Shown in pieces: positions 1 to 6,980 of a DNA stretch of 64,000 nt; the first letter of the stretch is position 1, and every line of letters starts with the position of its first letter. The DNA is from an uncultured Lachnospiraceae bacterium (GTDB lineage: Bacteria > Bacillota > Clostridia > Lachnospirales > Lachnospiraceae): assembly GCA_902786205.1 (NCBI GenBank), contig CADABQ010000012.1, positions 1 to 64,000 on the forward strand, written 5' to 3'. A program made the position numbers and the translations under genes. The notes beneath the pieces were generated by a model. That model was not told where the DNA came from. It was given only the letters and a program-made list of their open reading frames with translations, and did not search any database.

Positions 1-39
1 TTTTGATTTGAACAAAAACCTTGCATTTATTTTACCACA

Positions 40-95
40 AAACTGGCTGAAAGTCAGTAATTACAGGGATTTTCTGTTATTCAGCAGACACTATT
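40..95 (-). terminator. possible terminator hairpin after the Nudix gene
   Basis: The minus strand just after the Nudix stop codon can fold with arms AATAACAG and CTGTAATT plus an outer GCTGAA/TTCAGC pairing, followed by a weak T-rich stretch (CAGTTTTG). The stem is imperfect, so this is a tentative call. Confidence 0.3.
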
Positions 96-598
96 TAGCC
101 CTGAAATACCTCTTTTATACTATCATAATGTAAAAATTGTCCTCTTTGTGCAATTTGTGCAATCTCTTCTAAAGTAGCAAAACGATATCCGTCTGTTTCC
201 CCCTCCTGCAAAACAATATCAGAATTATCAAAATCCAAAACAAAACGGTAGACATCTACAAAATAGTTATCCTTTTCCTCTGGATTGATCCTTTTATATG
301 TATATACAAGACCACCTTCTGCCTTGCTCACATCCAAACCAGTTTCTTCTTTTATTTCACGTTTAATAGCATCCTGCGATTCTTCTCCTGCCATAGCCGC
401 ACCACCAGAAACTTCCCAGCAGCCAGGGGCCCAAGCTTTTGTTTTTACACGCTTTGTAATTAAAAACTTCCCGTCTGGTCTTTGAATCACACCCAAAACA
501 GTAAGATGAAAATCTCCTTCTTTCATATTCCAATCATTTCGTTGCATCGTACGTCCTGTTCTTTTTTTATTTTCATCATAAATATCCCAAATTTCCAT
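95..598 (-). CDS. Nudix hydrolase
   Basis: A 167-residue Nudix-fold protein that probably hydrolyses a nucleoside-diphosphate-linked substrate; the substrate cannot be told from sequence. The canonical Nudix box (G-x5-E-x7-REIKEETGL) lies at about residues 66-88. The N-terminus (WDIYDENKKRTGR) resembles the IPP-isomerase-like Nudix subgroup often annotated as 8-oxo-dGTP diphosphatase or NUDIX domain protein. AAAGGA sits just upstream of the ATG. The gene starts 14 bp after the stop of the HD-domain gene and is probably cotranscribed with it, making a possible nucleotide clean-up pair. No membrane or signal segment is visible. Confidence 0.9.
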   Translation of the reverse strand: MEIWDIYDENKKRTGRTMQRNDWNMKEGDFHLTVLGVIQRPDGKFLITKRVKTKAWAPGCWEVSGGAAMAGEESQDAIKREIKEETGLDVSKAEGGLVYTYKRINPEEKDNYFVDVYRFVLDFDNSDIVLQEGETDGYRFATLEEIAQIAQRGQFLHYDSIKEVFQG

Positions 599-612
599 AT
601 CTTTATCCTTTC

Positions 613-1230
613 TTACTCTGTTCTATCATCTGTTATCTTTCCATTTTCTACATTTGGCATAATAAAGTTTTGAAGAGAATAGTTCCAAAGTACTTCAGAA
701 CCCTCCCCTGTATGCTGATTTCGTTGAAGAATTTTTGATAATTGTGCATTTTTTTCCACCCAGCCCTTTCCTTTTGTTGCTGCATTTAGCATGGTAGGCT
801 GTATATTATCCATTGTATGGGCAAATTTTGATTCTGCTGTAGCTCCTTCCTCAAATTCATCCCATAGATTCCGCATAAATGTTTCTTGATCTTTTGGCAA
901 CATTGAAAATAACTTTTCCGCAGCATTCACTTCTCTCTGACGCTGTGTTTTTTTTGCCTCTTCATCATACGCATAAGTATCACCTGCATAAATCTCTACT
1001 AAATCATGAATTAGCAACATACTTATAGTACGCAAAACATCAATTTTATCATTTGCATACTCACTCAATAGTAATGTCATAACCGCCATATGCCACGCAT
1101 GCTCCGCATCATTTTCTTTTTGTATTGCATCGGACCGATAAGTCTGTCTGCCAATTCTCTTCTCTTTATCAATTTCAAGGCAAAAATCCATCTGTTTTTT
1201 TAATCGTTTTTTTAATCGTTCTTTTTCCAT
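613..1230 (-). CDS. HD domain-containing phosphohydrolase (YfbR-like)
   Basis: A 205-residue HD-superfamily protein. Metal-binding positions are visible as His44 and His47 (AEHAWHMA), His75-Asp76 (LLIHDLVE) and Asp84 (AGDT). This resembles the YfbR/5'-deoxynucleotidase type of HD hydrolase, so a nucleotide phosphohydrolase role is likely but not proven. An open frame runs 126 bp further upstream, but GGGAGG lies 7 bases before the ATG at 1230, so I use that start. The Nudix gene follows 14 bp downstream. The preceding gene ilvN is separated by a terminator-like hairpin, so this is probably a separate two-gene unit. Confidence 0.85.
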   Translation of the reverse strand: MEKERLKKRLKKQMDFCLEIDKEKRIGRQTYRSDAIQKENDAEHAWHMAVMTLLLSEYANDKIDVLRTISMLLIHDLVEIYAGDTYAYDEEAKKTQRQREVNAAEKLFSMLPKDQETFMRNLWDEFEEGATAESKFAHTMDNIQPTMLNAATKGKGWVEKNAQLSKILQRNQHTGEGSEVLWNYSLQNFIMPNVENGKITDDRTE

Positions 1231-1364
1231 CTCACAACCTCCCTCTTGCACTTTCATCAATAAGTAGACACAATGGAGTAATCGAATCGTAAAAAATTGC
1301 CAACCTCTCGCATCATCTTGCATACCATTTGGTATATGAGATTCCATCAATGACATATCATTAA

Positions 1365-1393
1365 GAAAAGCGGATCTGTCTAATCCGCTTTTC
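1365..1393 (-). terminator. terminator downstream of ilvN
   Basis: An 11-bp perfect stem (GAAAAGCGGAT / ATCCGCTTTTC) with a 7-nt loop lies 22 bp after the ilvN stop. It is followed on the minus strand by TTAATG and by further T residues inside the stem end. It separates ilvBN from the HD/Nudix pair. Confidence 0.75.
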
Positions 1394-1415
1394 CGTTTTT
1401 ATATTACAATAACAA

Positions 1416-1907
1416 CTATGCACGCTCAATCGCAACATTTCCACCACGAACTACTTCAATTCGACTCGGAAAAGCTCGATTAAATAATTCTACTACTTCG
1501 TTATTATCATCCTCACTCTTAATACATTCTACTAAAAGCGTATTACCACGATAATCTACTACATCTAATTTAAATACTTGTGCAATTCGAAAGATTTCCT
1601 CCTTGTCTGCTAAAGAACAACCACCTACTTTTATAAATAGTATTTCTCGCATTCTTGTTTCGGCAACCGTAAAATCTACCACTTTAATTACTTCTACACA
1701 ACGATTCAATTGTTTTTTTATCTGTTCAAATGTTATATCATCACTTAGCATTCCAATTGTCATTCTGGATACTGTTGGATCTTCTGTCTCACCTACCGTC
1801 AAACTTTGCATATTGTAGGATTTTCCGGAAAAAAGACCAGAAATTTTAGCAAGTACACCAACCTGATTTTCTACATAAAGTGATACCCATCTTTTTGTCA
1901 TTTCCAT
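1416..1907 (-). CDS. ilvN: acetolactate synthase, small (regulatory) subunit
   Basis: The regulatory subunit of acetohydroxyacid synthase, which confers valine feedback control on the catalytic subunit in branched-chain amino acid synthesis. The 163-residue length is typical of IlvN/IlvH. The N-terminal ACT domain is clear at residues 6-75 (SLYVENQVGVLAKISGLFSG, then the TVGETEDPTVSRMTI segment), followed by the C-terminal ACT-like half (ILFIKVGG, VDYRGNTLLVECI). GGAGG lies 8 bases before the ATG. The gene begins 12 bp after the ilvB stop, so the two subunits form one transcript ending at the hairpin at 1365-1393. Confidence 0.95.
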   Translation of the reverse strand: MEMTKRWVSLYVENQVGVLAKISGLFSGKSYNMQSLTVGETEDPTVSRMTIGMLSDDITFEQIKKQLNRCVEVIKVVDFTVAETRMREILFIKVGGCSLADKEEIFRIAQVFKLDVVDYRGNTLLVECIKSEDDNNEVVELFNRAFPSRIEVVRGGNVAIERA

Positions 1908-1919
1908 TATTTCTTCCTC

Positions 1920-3668
1920 CTAACAATCCATAATCATATTATCCAGCGTATTTCCTGCTGGTACCATCGGCCATACATTTGCCTTTGGATCAATAATAAA
2001 TTCAATAATCGTTGGTCCTTTTTTGTTTTCATCTGCAAATGCAAATGCTTTTTCAATATCCTCTTCTTTTTCTACCCGAATGCCTTTTGCATCATAACTT
2101 TCTGCAAGTTTTACAAAATCCGGTGTATATTTCGGGCAACACTTATCTGGATTCATGCAATCTCTTTCACAAGATTTTCGATATCTAAGACATGTACTAG
2201 AATATCTCTTATTAAAATACAATTCCTGCCATTGACGCACATTTCCAAGATAACCATTATTAAAGACAATCAAAATCACTGGAAGCTCCAATACAACTGC
2301 TGTTGCCATTTCCTGAATATTCATCTGAAAACCACCATCTCCAGATATGGCAATTACCCTCTTTTCCGGATTTCCAAGTTGTGCCCCCATGGCAGCAGGA
2401 AAACCATATCCCATTGTTCCAAGGCCTCCAGAAGTAAGCAATTGACGGTTTTCATCCAAGTCAATATATTGCGTCGTCCACAACTGATTCTGCCCTACGT
2501 CTGTAACAATAATAGAATCCTTATATCGCTTATTAATGACACGAAGCACCTTTTCCGGTGTCAATCCCTTTTGTTGCTTCATACGAAGTGGATATTTTTG
2601 TTTCCAGCCCAACAGCTGTTTTACCCATTCTTCTCTTTCACTTACATAAGGGACTTCCATGGTCTTTTTCTGTAATACATCTAAAATAGATTCTATTGCA
2701 AGTTTTGCATCTGCAACAATCGGCACATCAACCGCAATATTTTTTGATATAGATGCTGCATCAACATCAATATGTACAATTGTTGCATTTTTAGCAAATT
2801 CACTGGTTTTTCCTGTAATTCGATCATTAAAACGTGTTCCAATGGAAAATAGTAAATCACAGTCTGTTACCGCATGATTGGCCGCATAACTTCCATGAAT
2901 ACCTATATTTCCCAAATACATCTTATGCTGCGAAGAAATGGCACCTTTTCCCATAATAGTTGTAATGATTGGAACATTTGTCTTTTCCACTAATTTTGTC
3001 ATTTCTTTATTGGCATGTGCAATATTTACACCACCACCAATCAAAAACAATGGTTTTTTCGCCTCTTGTAACAGACGAACCGCCTTTTTTATCTGGCGCA
3101 TATTTACCGCAGCATTTGGCTTGTATCCACGGATGTTCACCATCGTAGGATATTCTTCTGTTCCCATTTCCTGTTGTATGTCTTTTGGTAAATCAACTAC
3201 AACCGGACCTGGACGACCTGTGCTAGCAATATAAAAAGCTTCTTTAATAATACGCGGTAAATCTTCCCTCTTTCGTACGGTAACCGCATACTTACAAATA
3301 CCTCTTGTAACACCTACAATATCCACTTCCTGAAAAGCATCATTTCCCATTAAATTTAATGGCACCTGCCCTGTAAAACATACCAATGGCACACTATCAT
3401 AATTTGCAGTAGCAATTCCCGTCACTAGATTCGTTGCTCCAGGTCCACTTGTAACCAAACAGACACCAACCTTACCAGTAGAACGCGCATAACCATCTGC
3501 CGCATGGATCAATGCCTGCTCGTGTCTTGGTAAAATCACTTCAATTTTATCCTGATCATATAATGCATCAAATAAATCGATTGCCTGTCCACCTGGATAG
3601 CCAAACAGCGTATCTACCCCTTCTTCTATAAGGGCTTTTACAAATAATTCAGTTCCTTTGATTGCCAT
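1920..3668 (-). CDS. ilvB: acetolactate synthase, large (catalytic) subunit
   Basis: A thiamine-diphosphate enzyme that joins two pyruvates, or pyruvate and 2-ketobutyrate, in the first common step to valine, leucine and isoleucine. It is about 582 residues, normal for IlvB. Visible features are the GYPGGQAIDLFDALYD N-terminus, the catalytic Glu in LPRHEQALIHAADGYAR, and the ThDP/Mg motif GDGGFQMN...NNGYLG. The longest frame starts 15 bp upstream at a TTG, but that extension overlaps the GGAGGA ribosome site, so the ATG at 3668 is used. An odd cysteine-rich stretch (C-x6-C-x3-C-x5-CC) sits between the NKRYSST and YTPDFVKLAE segments. It forms an operon with ilvN. Confidence 0.96.
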   Translation of the reverse strand: MAIKGTELFVKALIEEGVDTLFGYPGGQAIDLFDALYDQDKIEVILPRHEQALIHAADGYARSTGKVGVCLVTSGPGATNLVTGIATANYDSVPLVCFTGQVPLNLMGNDAFQEVDIVGVTRGICKYAVTVRKREDLPRIIKEAFYIASTGRPGPVVVDLPKDIQQEMGTEEYPTMVNIRGYKPNAAVNMRQIKKAVRLLQEAKKPLFLIGGGVNIAHANKEMTKLVEKTNVPIITTIMGKGAISSQHKMYLGNIGIHGSYAANHAVTDCDLLFSIGTRFNDRITGKTSEFAKNATIVHIDVDAASISKNIAVDVPIVADAKLAIESILDVLQKKTMEVPYVSEREEWVKQLLGWKQKYPLRMKQQKGLTPEKVLRVINKRYKDSIIVTDVGQNQLWTTQYIDLDENRQLLTSGGLGTMGYGFPAAMGAQLGNPEKRVIAISGDGGFQMNIQEMATAVVLELPVILIVFNNGYLGNVRQWQELYFNKRYSSTCLRYRKSCERDCMNPDKCCPKYTPDFVKLAESYDAKGIRVEKEEDIEKAFAFADENKKGPTIIEFIIDPKANVWPMVPAGNTLDNMIMDC

Positions 3669-3806
3669 ATCTATTCCTCCCAATCATCAACTTGATAAAC
3701 AATTTTCATTTTCTTAACACGATCTTTTACATTTGCATAGATTGCTTATTGCTCATCACATTAAGATAATCAAATCAATATCTTATTTATTTTATCACAT
3801 AATGTA

Positions 3807-3842
3807 AAAGAACAAAAGAAGGAATCACCCCTTTTGTTCTTT
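3807..3842 (-). terminator. terminator downstream of the MarR gene
   Basis: A 12-bp perfect stem, AAAGAACAAAAG / CTTTTGTTCTTT, with a 12-nt loop starts 4 bases after the MarR stop codon. The stem end and tail are T-rich on the minus strand (GTTCTTTTACATT). Confidence 0.75.
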
Positions 3843-3845
3843 CTG

Positions 3846-4271
3846 TTATTTATTTTCCGGATAGGTTAATACAATTTTTAAAAGTCGTATCAATTCCTCC
3901 GTATCCTCTTTTCCTAATATTTCATACATCCCCTGATATTCTTCTTTTATGAATTTTCTTTTTTTATCCTCTTCCTGACGCCCTTTTTCTGTTATGCACA
4001 CTCTTAATCTGCGCAGGTCTTCCTCATCTTTTTCCCTTTTTATGCATCCTTTGTTTTCCAGACTATTTAATATATCTGTCATACGTCCCGGCACCACATG
4101 TAACTGTTCTGTTAACTCTCTGGCACTCACTTGATCTTCTACATACATTAAATAGCGCAATACTCCATATTCGCCTCTAATACTATCCAGAACGACTCTG
4201 TTTTCTTTTCGATTCAGTACTTCTGCTAATAAATTATATAATTCTTCCCCCAAATTTTCCTCTCTCAACAA
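3846..4271 (-). CDS. MarR family transcriptional regulator
   Basis: A winged-helix regulator of about 141 residues. The recognition helix segment (SARELTEQLHVVPGRMTDILNSLENKGCIKR, read in parts) and the wing signature DLRRLRVCITEKG match the MarR D-x-R-x-x-x-V pattern. Start choice: AGGAGG occurs inside the longer open frame (which begins at 4319), 6 bases before a TTG at 4271 and 9 before a second TTG at 4268, so translation probably starts at one of these. The gene is bounded by a terminator downstream and by a ~170-bp imperfect palindrome just upstream (4290-4460), which may hold its control region. The target and ligand are unknown. Confidence 0.85.
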   Translation of the reverse strand: MLREENLGEELYNLLAEVLNRKENRVVLDSIRGEYGVLRYLMYVEDQVSARELTEQLHVVPGRMTDILNSLENKGCIKREKDEEDLRRLRVCITEKGRQEEDKKRKFIKEEYQGMYEILGKEDTEELIRLLKIVLTYPENK

Positions 4272-4289
4272 ACCGTTCCTCCTATCTAT

Positions 4290-4460
4290 ATTTATGTACT
4301 CTCGGCATCTCCCTTGCACCCACTTTTGCGACTGTTTTTCCGCCAGCTATACATAAATTTAATCAACGTACGCTCCACGTACGCCTCATAAATTTGTGCA
4401 TATCTAACAAAAAAACATTTTGCAAAATCAGGCACAAAGAGACTCCGAGAGTACATATTT
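4290..4460. repeat. ~170-bp imperfect palindrome upstream of the MarR gene
   Basis: The arms are inverted copies centred near 4375. The outer ends share TATGTACTCTCGG (4293-4305 against the reverse complement of 4445-4457). The middle shares TTTTGC and TGTTTTT blocks. The inner arms pair TATACATAAATTTA (4348-4361) with TAAATTTGTGCATA (4389-4402) around CGTACG-CTCCA-CGTACG. I judge about 70 percent of positions pair. No clear target duplication is visible. It could be an old miniature element or a structured leader for the MarR gene. Confidence 0.7.
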
Positions 4461-4548
4461 TCTTTTCATCAAAAAAAGCAACACAAAGTAGCTCTATGCA
4501 ATTCGCCTCGCCATGTTCAATTATAGACAATTTCATCCTATTTTTCTA

Positions 4549-5064
4549 CTATTGATTGTCTAAACGCATCAATTTTTGAATCAACGTTGCAATTCGTTCC
4601 GCTTCTCTTTTTTCTTCAATTTTTTTCCATTTTTCTGCTTCTCGTTCTGACGGAAGTTTTCTGCTCTTTTGCATGGCTTCCCAAATTTTTTGTTTTCGTT
4701 CCCTCTCTTCTTTTTCTCTCTTTTTCCTTTTCTCTTCCATCTTTTTTAACTGTAATTGCTGGTATTGTCGATCGGAATACTTTTCCCTTGAAACCTGCCA
4801 TCCACCAACCACTTTTCCTGTTTTTTCACAATTTGGTGTAACTGTTCCGTATATATGTGGTTTTGCATTTTGCTGTGTTTTTATATAATCTTTATTTAAA
4901 CAACGATATGCCTCCTGTACAATTAAATATTGATTTCGCGCCTCCAAAGATGGGTTATCATCCGGATGCAATCTTTTACATAATTCACGATACGCCTTTT
5001 TAATCTGTTCTTTCGTTGCTGACTGTGTAAGTCCCAATACTCCCAATGCCTGTATACGATTCAC
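4549..5064 (-). CDS. J-domain (DnaJ-like) protein
   Basis: A 171-residue protein with an N-terminal J domain (residues about 4-60). The essential HPD tripeptide is at RLHPDDNP and the helix-III region is NQYLIVQEAYRCLN. A J domain recruits and stimulates an Hsp70 partner. There is no Gly/Phe-rich region, zinc finger or C-terminal DnaJ substrate domain, so this is a class C J-protein. The C-terminal half is a long, highly charged Lys/Glu/Arg helix, probably coiled coil. The start is a GTG preceded by AGGGGGTGG. It is not DnaJ itself, and its client is unknown. Confidence 0.85.
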   Translation of the reverse strand: MNRIQALGVLGLTQSATKEQIKKAYRELCKRLHPDDNPSLEARNQYLIVQEAYRCLNKDYIKTQQNAKPHIYGTVTPNCEKTGKVVGGWQVSREKYSDRQYQQLQLKKMEEKRKKREKEERERKQKIWEAMQKSRKLPSEREAEKWKKIEEKREAERIATLIQKLMRLDNQ

Positions 5065-5178
5065 GCATCCACCCCCTTACATTCCAGAAAAGTTATAAGC
5101 ATGTTTAAAGAAACGTTTTTTATGAGACAAAACTTTTAGAAACACATTTTGCAAATTGTGATCTGCATAAAAAAGAAA

Positions 5179-5251
5179 ATGGATATTACAAAAAGCACAA
5201 ACCCTTTAAAACATCTTTTCTAAGATTCCTTTGCTTTTTGAAAACATCCAT
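5179..5251. repeat. intergenic inverted repeat (hairpin)
   Basis: The arms 5179-5201 (ATGGATATTACAAAAAGC...) and 5230-5251 (...GCTTTTTGAAAACATCCAT) pair with few mismatches around a 28-nt loop. It lies just left of the miniature element at 5276-5354. No target duplication or T-tract was found, so its role is unknown. Confidence 0.6.
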
Positions 5252-5275
5252 ACTAATTTTCCCACTTTTTTGCTT

Positions 5276-5354
5276 GTAGCAGTTCAGCCCAAAGGATATT
5301 TTTAGCCAATTTATATATCCTGGCACTTTATGAATATCCTGGCTGAACTGTTAC
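5276..5354. mobile_element. IS66-type MITE, copy 1 (79 bp)
   Basis: Terminal inverted repeats read GTAGCAGTTCAGCC on the left and GTAACAGTTCAGCC on the reverse of the right end. The element is flanked by a perfect 8-bp direct repeat TTTTGCTT (5268-5275 and 5355-5362), which indicates transposition. It is too short to encode anything. Its reverse complement matches the left part of copy 2 (CATTCATAAAGTGCCAG and CTAAAAATATCCTTT blocks). It sits directly after the stop of the FliD-like gene, and its hairpin could stop transcription. GTAA ends and 8-bp duplications are known for the IS66 family. Confidence 0.85.
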
Positions 5355-5360
5355 TTTTGC

Positions 5361-6062
5361 TTAGAACAAACTATCAAAATAGCTATTTAATCTATTTGAC
5401 GAATATGCACCTGCAGAATCATACATCGAACTACGCTTCTCCGCCGTAGTGGCTGCCGCCCCAATTTGAGCCGAAAGTCTCATCGTATCTCCCACAAAAG
5501 AGGAACTGCTTCCTAAAATTTTTTTCACCTGTGCTCTGTCCGCAGATTTCAATTTTTCACTATCCACGGTAAGTGTATTATCGTCCTCAATCTTAATTCC
5601 AATTTTTTCTAAACTTTTAGAATATGCTCTTGTATTGCTCTCCATTCTATTCGCAAGGTCAGATACCCTTGTTGCCTTGCTAGCTGCTGCATTTTCTAAT
5701 AAGCTATTATAGGAAGAAACAAATTCTTTCGTTGCAGATACTAACTCATCTTCTTTCCCTTCCTGGAATACATCTGCATTTTTACGATCAACCAACTTTT
5801 CCGCTGCTTTTCCTAACTTATCCGCATACTTTTGCGTAGTTGCATATTTCTGCGTATCTGTTTCAATTTTTGTTGTATCTTTTCCTGTTTTTTTCGATGT
5901 GTCTGTTTTCGCAGATTTATCATAATAGGCTGTTAATAATTTTTTATACGTACCTCTTTTAATCGTATTATAATCCCCAAGATTATTATAAATAGTATTC
6001 AATCCAGTTCCGTTATTTCCAGATGAATGAAATAATCCCGCGAAATAATTGTATGCCATCAT
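5361..6062 (-). CDS. hypothetical protein with FliD-like C-terminal region
   Basis: About 233 residues, with no signal peptide or membrane segment. The N-terminus is Gly/Asn/Tyr-rich (NYFAGLFHSSGNNG, LGDYNTIKRGTYKKLLTAYY). The C-terminal half (LEKIGIKIEDDNTLTVDSEKLK, then KKILGSSSSFVGD) resembles the 'LGI...DGTLTLD..KL' pattern near the C-terminus of flagellar cap proteins (FliD), but the protein is far shorter than FliD. The longest frame starts at a GTG at 6089, but AAAGGAGG lies 7 bases before the ATG at 6062, so that is used. It follows the next gene by 66 bp and may share its promoter. The stop codon touches the target duplication of MITE copy 1. The function is not established. Confidence 0.75.
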   Translation of the reverse strand: MMAYNYFAGLFHSSGNNGTGLNTIYNNLGDYNTIKRGTYKKLLTAYYDKSAKTDTSKKTGKDTTKIETDTQKYATTQKYADKLGKAAEKLVDRKNADVFQEGKEDELVSATKEFVSSYNSLLENAAASKATRVSDLANRMESNTRAYSKSLEKIGIKIEDDNTLTVDSEKLKSADRAQVKKILGSSSSFVGDTMRLSAQIGAAATTAEKRSSMYDSAGAYSSNRLNSYFDSLF

Positions 6063-6128
6063 ACAATTTCCTCCTTTCCTATTTTTCACCGTAAAGGTGT
6101 TTGGATCACAAAACCATTATACAAGCAA

Positions 6129-6773
6129 TTATTCTTGCTCTACCTTTTTAGACGCATAATAATCCTCAAATAATTTGTTGGTTGCATCTAATGTATCCTT
6201 ACAAATACTTGGTAATTCTTTTCCCCATGCCTTTGTCGCCTGATCATATCCCTCTTGAATAGCCTTTTGCATTTTTTTCATAGCTTTTTCATCATCTCCA
6301 GCTAATGCACATGCAAAATCAAACATACGCTCTGAAGTCTGCTTTACTCCATAATATCCGTCCTCCGCAATATCTGCTTGCGCCTGTGCTTTCGTGTCTG
6401 CGTCTACTGTATACTTTCCACTTGCCAAAAACTTCCACATGCTATCTTCATCATCATTTCCATTTGTAGCAAATGTATAAGTAGAAGATTGTTTTTGCAA
6501 CATCTTTTGTACCAAATCAGCTAATTGTTTTTGTCTATTTTCCTGTTCGCCCTTTAACTTTTCTACCAATGCTGCTCTTTCTTTTTTACTCATTTTATTG
6601 ATAGAATAAGATGTTTTATCAGAAGATGTCTCTTCCGTTTTTTCATATACAACTCCTTTTTCTTCTGTCTTTTCTGTTACTTTTTCTTCTGTCTTCTTTT
6701 TTTCTGTCTTTACTCCACTATACGAATTTTTTGCAACTGTTTCAGTTGCAACATTTGATGCACTATTAATCAT
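6129..6773 (-). CDS. hypothetical protein, charged, possibly flagellum-associated
   Basis: 214 residues. The first third is low-complexity and rich in Lys, Glu and Thr (the KTEEKVTEKTEEKG region); the middle is a charged helix (KMSKKERAALVEKLKGEQ). The C-terminal domain (IAEDGYYGVKQTSERMFDFA, then AGDDEKAMKKMQKAIQEGYDQA and WGKELPSICKDTLDATNKLF) is a conserved-looking globular unit that I recall from hypothetical proteins of motile bacteria, but I cannot name a family. AGGAGG lies 7 bases before the ATG. A sigma-28-like promoter candidate lies at 6859-6885. It is probably cotranscribed with the FliD-like gene downstream. Confidence 0.75.
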   Translation of the reverse strand: MINSASNVATETVAKNSYSGVKTEKKKTEEKVTEKTEEKGVVYEKTEETSSDKTSYSINKMSKKERAALVEKLKGEQENRQKQLADLVQKMLQKQSSTYTFATNGNDDEDSMWKFLASGKYTVDADTKAQAQADIAEDGYYGVKQTSERMFDFACALAGDDEKAMKKMQKAIQEGYDQATKAWGKELPSICKDTLDATNKLFEDYYASKKVEQE

Positions 6774-6858
6774 AATAATTCCTCCTTTTCATTACCTGCT
6801 ATAACAAGAGATTTGCAAGAACCAGCTACCTGTTTTGCATAATTATCCACTTATATGT

Positions 6859-6885
6859 ATACTCGACATATTCTATTATAAGTTT
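6859..6885 (-). promoter_or_regulatory. possible sigma-28 (flagellar) promoter
   Basis: The minus strand reads TAAA, 15 bases, then GTCGAGTA, close to the flagellar sigma factor consensus TAAA-N15-GCCGATAA. A TATAAT also lies within the spacer (6874-6879), so an ordinary sigma-A promoter is the alternative. Confidence 0.35.
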
Positions 6886-6937
6886 AACATTTTTTCCAAA
6901 AATTTGCAAAACTTTTTAATCTTTGACCAAACCATTA

Positions 6938-6969
6938 GTTACTGTTCACGCCCTAGTGTGACCAGTAAC
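6938..6969. mobile_element. 32-bp micro-MITE with 8-bp target duplication
   Basis: The arms GTTACTGTTCAC and GTGACCAGTAAC pair with a single mismatch. The unit is flanked by perfect 8-bp direct repeats AACCATTA (6930-6937 and 6970-6977). The ends (GTTACTGTTCA) resemble the GTAACAGTTCA ends of the larger elements in this window. It lies just after the decayed VanZ gene. Confidence 0.7.
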
Positions 6970-6980
6970 AACCATTATTG

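Noticed and set aside
1231..1356. N-terminal extension of the HD-domain protein
   Set aside because: GGGAGG sits 7 bases before the internal ATG at 1230, and the extension shows no HD-family similarity.
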